DNA of 64,000 bases from Tritrichomonas musculus (lineage: Eukaryota; Parabasalia; Tritrichomonadida; Tritrichomonadidae): positions 6,867,501-6,931,500 of the forward strand of contig JAPFFF010000005.1 in the NCBI GenBank assembly GCA_039105265.1, in the 5' to 3' direction. Below the pieces are notes generated by a model that was given only the letters and a program-made list of their open reading frames with translations, ran no database searches and was not told the origin of the DNA. The first letter of the stretch is position 1. Each line of letters opens with the position of its first letter. A program made the position numbers and the translations under genes. This document shows positions 61,201 to 64,000 of this stretch, piece after piece.

Positions 61201-64000
61201 AAACTCAAAGAACGTCCAATTGCTGAAGCACCTACGGCAGCTCCAGTTGAAGAACGTGCCGCTCCAGCTCCAGCTGAAATTCCAGATGATCTTCTTGAAC
61301 GCTTATCCAATGCTGAGAAAGCAGCCAATGATGCAAATAACAAAGCAGATTCAGTTCGAAATGATTTCAATCAACTTCAAGATGAACATACTAAGATCAA
61401 CCGTGAATTGAACTGTGTTAAATATGAAGTCAAACGACTCAAGGCACGTCCAGTTGCTGAACCAGCTCCAGTTGAAGAACGCGCCGCTCCAGCTCCAGTT
61501 GAAATCCCAGATGATCTTCTTGAACGCTTATCCAATGCTGAGAAAGCAGCCAATGATGCTAACAATGGAGTTAACCAACTTCGTGGTGAAAATTCAAACA
61601 TTAAACATGAATTGAATTGTATGAAATATGAAGTTAAGAAACTCAAAGCACGTCCAATTGCTCGTGCTTCTTCAGCCAAACCATCCAATGAAGGTGAAGA
61701 AGCAGCACCAGTTGCAATTCCAGATGAACTTTATGATGACATTCAGAAAGCTCAAGATTCTGCCAACAAAGCTAACAGCAAATCGGACAAACTTAAAGCT
61801 GAGAACGACAAACTTAAACAAGACTTGAAATGTCTGAAATATGAAGTTAAGAAACTCAAAGAACGTCCAATTGCTGAAGCACCTACGGCAGCTCCAGTTG
61901 AAGAACGCGCTGCTCCAGCTCCAGCTGAAATTCCAGATGATCTTCTTGAACGCTTATCCAATGCTGAGAAAGCAGCCAATGATGCAAATAACAAAGCAGA
62001 TTCAGTTCGAAATGATTTCAATCAACTTCAAGATGAACATACTAAGATCAACCGTGAATTGAACTGTGTTAAATATGAAGTCAAACGACTCAAGGCACGT
62101 CCAGTTGCTGAACCAGCTCCAGTTGAAGAACGCGCCGCTCCAGCTCCAGTTGAAATCCCAGATGATCTTCTTGAACGCTTATCCAATGCTGAGAAAGCAG
62201 CCAATGATGCTAACAATGGAGTTAACCAACTTCGTGGTGAAAATTCAAACATTAAACATGAATTGAATTGTATGAAATATGAAGTTAAGAAACTCAAAGC
62301 ACGTCCAATTGCTCGTGCTTCTTCAGCCAAACCATCCAATGAAGGTGAAGAAGCAGCACCAGCTGCAATTCCAGATGAACTTTATGATGACATTCAGAAA
62401 GCTCAAGATTCTGCCAACAAAGCTAACAGCAAATCAGACAAACTTAAAGCTGAGAACGACAAACTTAAACAAGACTTGAAATGTCTGAAATATGAAGTTA
62501 AGAAACTCAAAGAACGTCCAATTGCTGAAGCACCTACGGCAGCTCCAGTTGAAGAACGTGCCGCTCCAGCTCCAGCTGAAATTCCAGATGATCTTCTTGA
62601 ACGCTTATCCAATGCTGAGAAAGCAGCCAATGATGCAAATAACAAAGCAGATTCAGTTCGAAATGATTTCAATCAACTTCAAGATGAACATACTAAGATC
62701 AACCGTGAATTGAACTGTGTTAAATATGAAGTCAAACGACTCAAGGCACGTCCAGTTGCTGAACCAGCTCCAGTTGAAGAACGCGCCGCTCCAGCTCCAG
62801 TTGAAATCCCAGATGATCTTCTTGAACGCTTATCCAATGCTGAGAAAGCAGCCAATGATGCTAACAATGGAGTTAACCAACTTCGTGGTGAAAATTCAAA
62901 CATTAAACATGAATTGAATTGTATGAAATATGAAGTTAAGAAACTCAAAGCACGTCCAATTGCTCGTGCTTCTTCAGCCAAACCATCCAATGAAGGTGAA
63001 GAAGCAGCACCAGTTGCAATTCCAGATGAACTTTATGATGACATTCAGAAAGCTCAAGATTCTGCCAACAAAGCTAACAGCAAATCGGACAAACTTAAAG
63101 CTGAGAACGACAAACTTAAACAAGACTTGAAATGTCTGAAATATGAAGTTAAGAAACTCAAAGAACGTCCAATTGCTGAAGCACCTACGGCAGCTCCAGT
63201 TGAAGAACGCGCTGCTCCAGCTCCAGCTGAAATTCCAGATGATCTTCTTGAACGCTTATCCAATGCTGAGAAAGCAGCCAATGATGCAAATAACAAAGCA
63301 GATTCAGTTCGAAATGATTTCAATCAACTTCAAGATGAACATACTAAGATCAACCGTGAATTGAACTGTGTTAAATATGAAGTCAAACGACTCAAGGCAC
63401 GTCCAGTTGCTGAACCAGCTCCAGTTGAAGAACGCGCCGCTCCAGCTCCAGTTGAAATCCCAGATGATCTTCTTGAACGCTTATCCAATGCTGAGAAAGC
63501 AGCCAATGATGCTAACAATGGAGTTAACCAACTTCGTGGTGAAAATTCAAACATTAAACATGAATTGAATTGTATGAAATATGAAGTTAAGAAACTCAAA
63601 GCACGTCCAATTGCTCGTGCTTCTTCAGCCAAACCATCCAATGAAGGTGAAGAAGCAGCACCAGCTGCAATTCCAGATGAACTTTATGATGACATTCAGA
63701 AAGCTCAAGATTCTGCCAACAAAGCTAACAGCAAATCAGACAAACTTAAAGCTGAGAACGACAAACTTAAACAAGACTTGAAATGTCTGAAATATGAAGT
63801 TAAGAAACTCAAAGAACGTCCAATTGCTGAAGCACCTACAGCAGCTCCAGTTGAAGAACGCGCCGCTCCAGCTCCAACTGAAATTCCAGATGATCTTCTT
63901 GAACGCTTATCCAATGCTGAGAAAGCAGCCAATGATGCAAATAACAAAGCAGATTCAGTTCGAAATGATTTCAATCAACTTCAAGATGAACATACTAAGA
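58249..64000 (+). CDS. Giant repetitive coiled-coil protein, 5' part (over 1900 codons)
   Basis: The frame opens at MSSPEGDQLSNEQILARLEK and stays open to the window end. Residues 1-300 are non-repetitive coiled coil. After that the protein is a 217-residue repeat of three related modules (71, 71 and 75 residues). Each module has a Cys-containing helix (ELNCVKYEVKRLK, ELNCMKYEVKKLK or DLKCLKYEVKKLK), an Ala/Pro/Glu linker (RPVAEPAPVEERAAPAPVEI and variants), and a second helix (PDDLLERLSNAEKAANDANN). No signal peptide or membrane segment is present in the part seen. It looks like a long filamentous protein with regular hinges, perhaps of the cytoskeleton (costa or axostyle type); that is inference. 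The gene is GC-richer than its surroundings, free of breaks, and looks like the only host gene here that is surely intact. Confidence 0.85.
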   Translation, partial: MSSPEGDQLSNEQILARLEKIEQQIQGEKGIENNINQVIENQTNIEGKMTELNNYAHTENMKLWEYVKNLQKKIEKSSSNDSDLDEIYERLEKLEENGTQGSTTINNTEINEIKQQINEVKQQIQSNQVTVSQQGSSNNIDFILSDIKCIKYELRKLKESNAQNRAITSMPDDFVERATPQYSSDMEKINRSLRCLKFEVKKLKEKPISAPQTTGAVQERSIPVINDRDDFELNELKKQYNNLQEQLNVLSTVTPEELDKFRKDSKSIKCLKYEVKLLRKNLNNGKNDEYNSLRNDFNQLQDEHTKINRELNCVKYEVKRLKARPVAEPAPVEERAAPAPVEIPDDLLERLSNAEKAANDANNGVNQLRGENSNIKHELNCMKYEVKKLKARPIARASSAKPSNEGEEAAPAAIPDELYDDIQKAQDSANKANSKSDKLKAENDKLKQDLKCLKYEVKKLKERPIAEAPTAAPVEERAAPAPAEIPDDLLERLSNAEKAANDANNKADSVRNDFNQLQDEHTKINRELNCVKYEVKRLKARPVAEPAPVEERAAPAPVEIPDDLLERLSNAEKAANDANNGVNQLRGENSNIKHELNCMKYEVKKLKARPIARASSAKPSNEGEEAAPVAIPDELYDDIQKAQDSANKANSKSDKLKAENDKLKQDLKCLKYEVKKLKERPIAEAPTAAPVEERAAPAPTEIPDDLLERLSNTEKNAKEAKKKSDSTKASLEAEINRINDINNNLNRLLSQFDSLPNDIKCLKYEVKKLKERPIAEAPSTAPVEERAAPAPAEIPDDLLERLSNAEKAANDANNKADSVRNDFNQLQDEHTKINRELNCVKYEVKRLKARPVAEPAPVEERAAPAPVEIPDDLLERLSNAEKAANDANNGVNQLRGENSNIKHELNCMKYEVKKLKARPIARASSAKPSNEGEEAAPAAIPDELYDDIQKAQDSANKANSKSDKLKAENDKLKQDLKCLKYEVKKLKERPIAEAPTAAPVEERAAPAPAEIPDDLLERLSNAEKAANDANNKADSVRNDFNQLQDEHTKINRELNCVKYEVKRLKARPVAEPAPVEERAAPAPVEIPDDLLERLSNAEKAANDANNGVNQLRGENSNIKHELNCMKYEVKKLKARPIARASSAKPSNEGEEAAPVAIPDELYDDIQKAQDSANKANSKSDKLKAENDKLKQDLKCLKYEVKKLKERPIAEAPTAAPVEERAAPAPAEIPDDLLERLSNAEKAANDANNKADSVRNDFNQLQDEHTKINRELNCVKYEVKRLKARPVAEPAPVEERAAPAPVEIPDDLLERLSNAEKAANDANNGVNQLRGENSNIKHELNCMKYEVKKLKARPIARASSAKPSNEGEEAAPAAIPDELYDDIQKAQDSANKANSKSDKLKAENDKLKQDLKCLKYEVKKLKERPIAEAPTAAPVEERAAPAPAEIPDDLLERLSNAEKAANDANNKADSVRNDFNQLQDEHTKINRELNCVKYEVKRLKARPVAEPAPVEERAAPAPVEIPDDLLERLSNAEKAANDANNGVNQLRGENSNIKHELNCMKYEVKKLKARPIARASSAKPSNEGEEAAPVAIPDELYDDIQKAQDSANKANSKSDKLKAENDKLKQDLKCLKYEVKKLKERPIAEAPTAAPVEERAAPAPAEIPDDLLERLSNAEKAANDANNKADSVRNDFNQLQDEHTKINRELNCVKYEVKRLKARPVAEPAPVEERAAPAPVEIPDDLLERLSNAEKAANDANNGVNQLRGENSNIKHELNCMKYEVKKLKARPIARASSAKPSNEGEEAAPAAIPDELYDDIQKAQDSANKANSKSDKLKAENDKLKQDLKCLKYEVKKLKERPIAEAPTAAPVEERAAPAPTEIPDDLLERLSNAEKAANDANNKADSVRNDFNQLQDEHTK
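59186..64000 (+). repeat. 651-bp coding tandem repeat, seven units
   Basis: Equivalent points fall at 59186, 59837, 60764, 61415, 62066, 62717 and 63368. The spacing is 651 bp except once, 927 bp between 59837 and 60764, where an extra module of 276 bp with unique sequence (EKNAKEAKKKSDSTKASLEA, then RINDINNNLNRLLSQFDS) is found. Units are nearly identical in DNA sequence. Each is itself three modules of 213, 213 and 225 bp. The array continues past the window. Confidence 0.95.

Noticed and set aside
59148-63974. Many repeated minus- and plus-strand open frames of 66-103 codons (for example 59148-59459 minus)
   Set aside because: They recur with the 651-bp period and are shadows of the giant plus-strand coiled-coil gene, whose own frame is open throughout.
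1-64000. CRISPR arrays, tRNA or rRNA genes
   Set aside because: No regularly spaced short repeats with unique spacers, no cloverleaf-like segments and no rRNA-like stretches were noticed; the DNA is eukaryotic in character.

Overview
The window looks like nuclear DNA of a trichomonad (parabasalid) protist, probably Tritrichomonas-like. It is very AT-rich. No recognisable gene shows an intron. TCAYTW-type initiator motifs lie just upstream of several start codons. Polinton (Maverick) elements dominate, and the host-like gene fragments belong to families expanded in trichomonads (RCC1-like, Sel1-like). The species call is inference. Almost everything to the left of 58 kb is mobile DNA.

Layout. 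(1) 1-15918: right-hand part of a Polinton (P1) with an intact-looking protein-primed DNA polymerase, a penton-like protein and three very large fibre-like proteins; its left part lies outside the window. (2) 15919-18203: T-rich repeats, a hAT-like terminus and a 1021-bp non-autonomous hAT-like element with perfect 8-bp target duplications. (3) 18204-29945: a second, inverted and closely related Polinton piece (P2). It is cut in two by a 6739-bp TA-flanked Tc1/mariner-type transposon (20967-27705) that carries an RRM-transposase fusion gene plus broken RCC1-like and Sel1-like genes. (4) 29946-38457: AT-rich DNA with a 470-bp TA-flanked MITE, a second terminus of the GC-rich hAT-like family, and a broken transposase that may be Mutator-related. 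(5) 38458 to about 56294: a third Polinton (P3) with a Rep-like nuclease, HNH endonuclease, adenain-like protease, integrase, packaging ATPase, major capsid protein and an SF3 helicase. Its ATPase gene is split by a pogo-like transposon (43494-49111), which itself holds a TTAA-flanked element (with a palindromic MITE inside) and a TA-flanked 1508-bp MITE. (6) 56295-58248: AT-rich DNA with a 326-bp MITE that has tandem subterminal boxes. (7) 58249 to the window end: a giant open coiled-coil gene made of 651-bp repeats grouped into 1302-bp higher-order pairs; the gene continues beyond the window.

How the parts relate. The three Polintons share a block of small genes in the same order: the gene seen at 1-225, a minus-strand gene, a bZIP-like gene with a short repeat array, and the gene seen at 1287-1712. 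In P1 and P2 the minus-strand slot holds a 123-aa protein; in P3 it holds a 586-aa SF3 helicase. P1 has protein-primed PolB, whereas P3 shows Rep-like and helicase genes and no PolB within the window. This suggests exchange of replication modules around a conserved core, although P3 may be cut short on the right. The nested insertions give a relative chronology for the locus.
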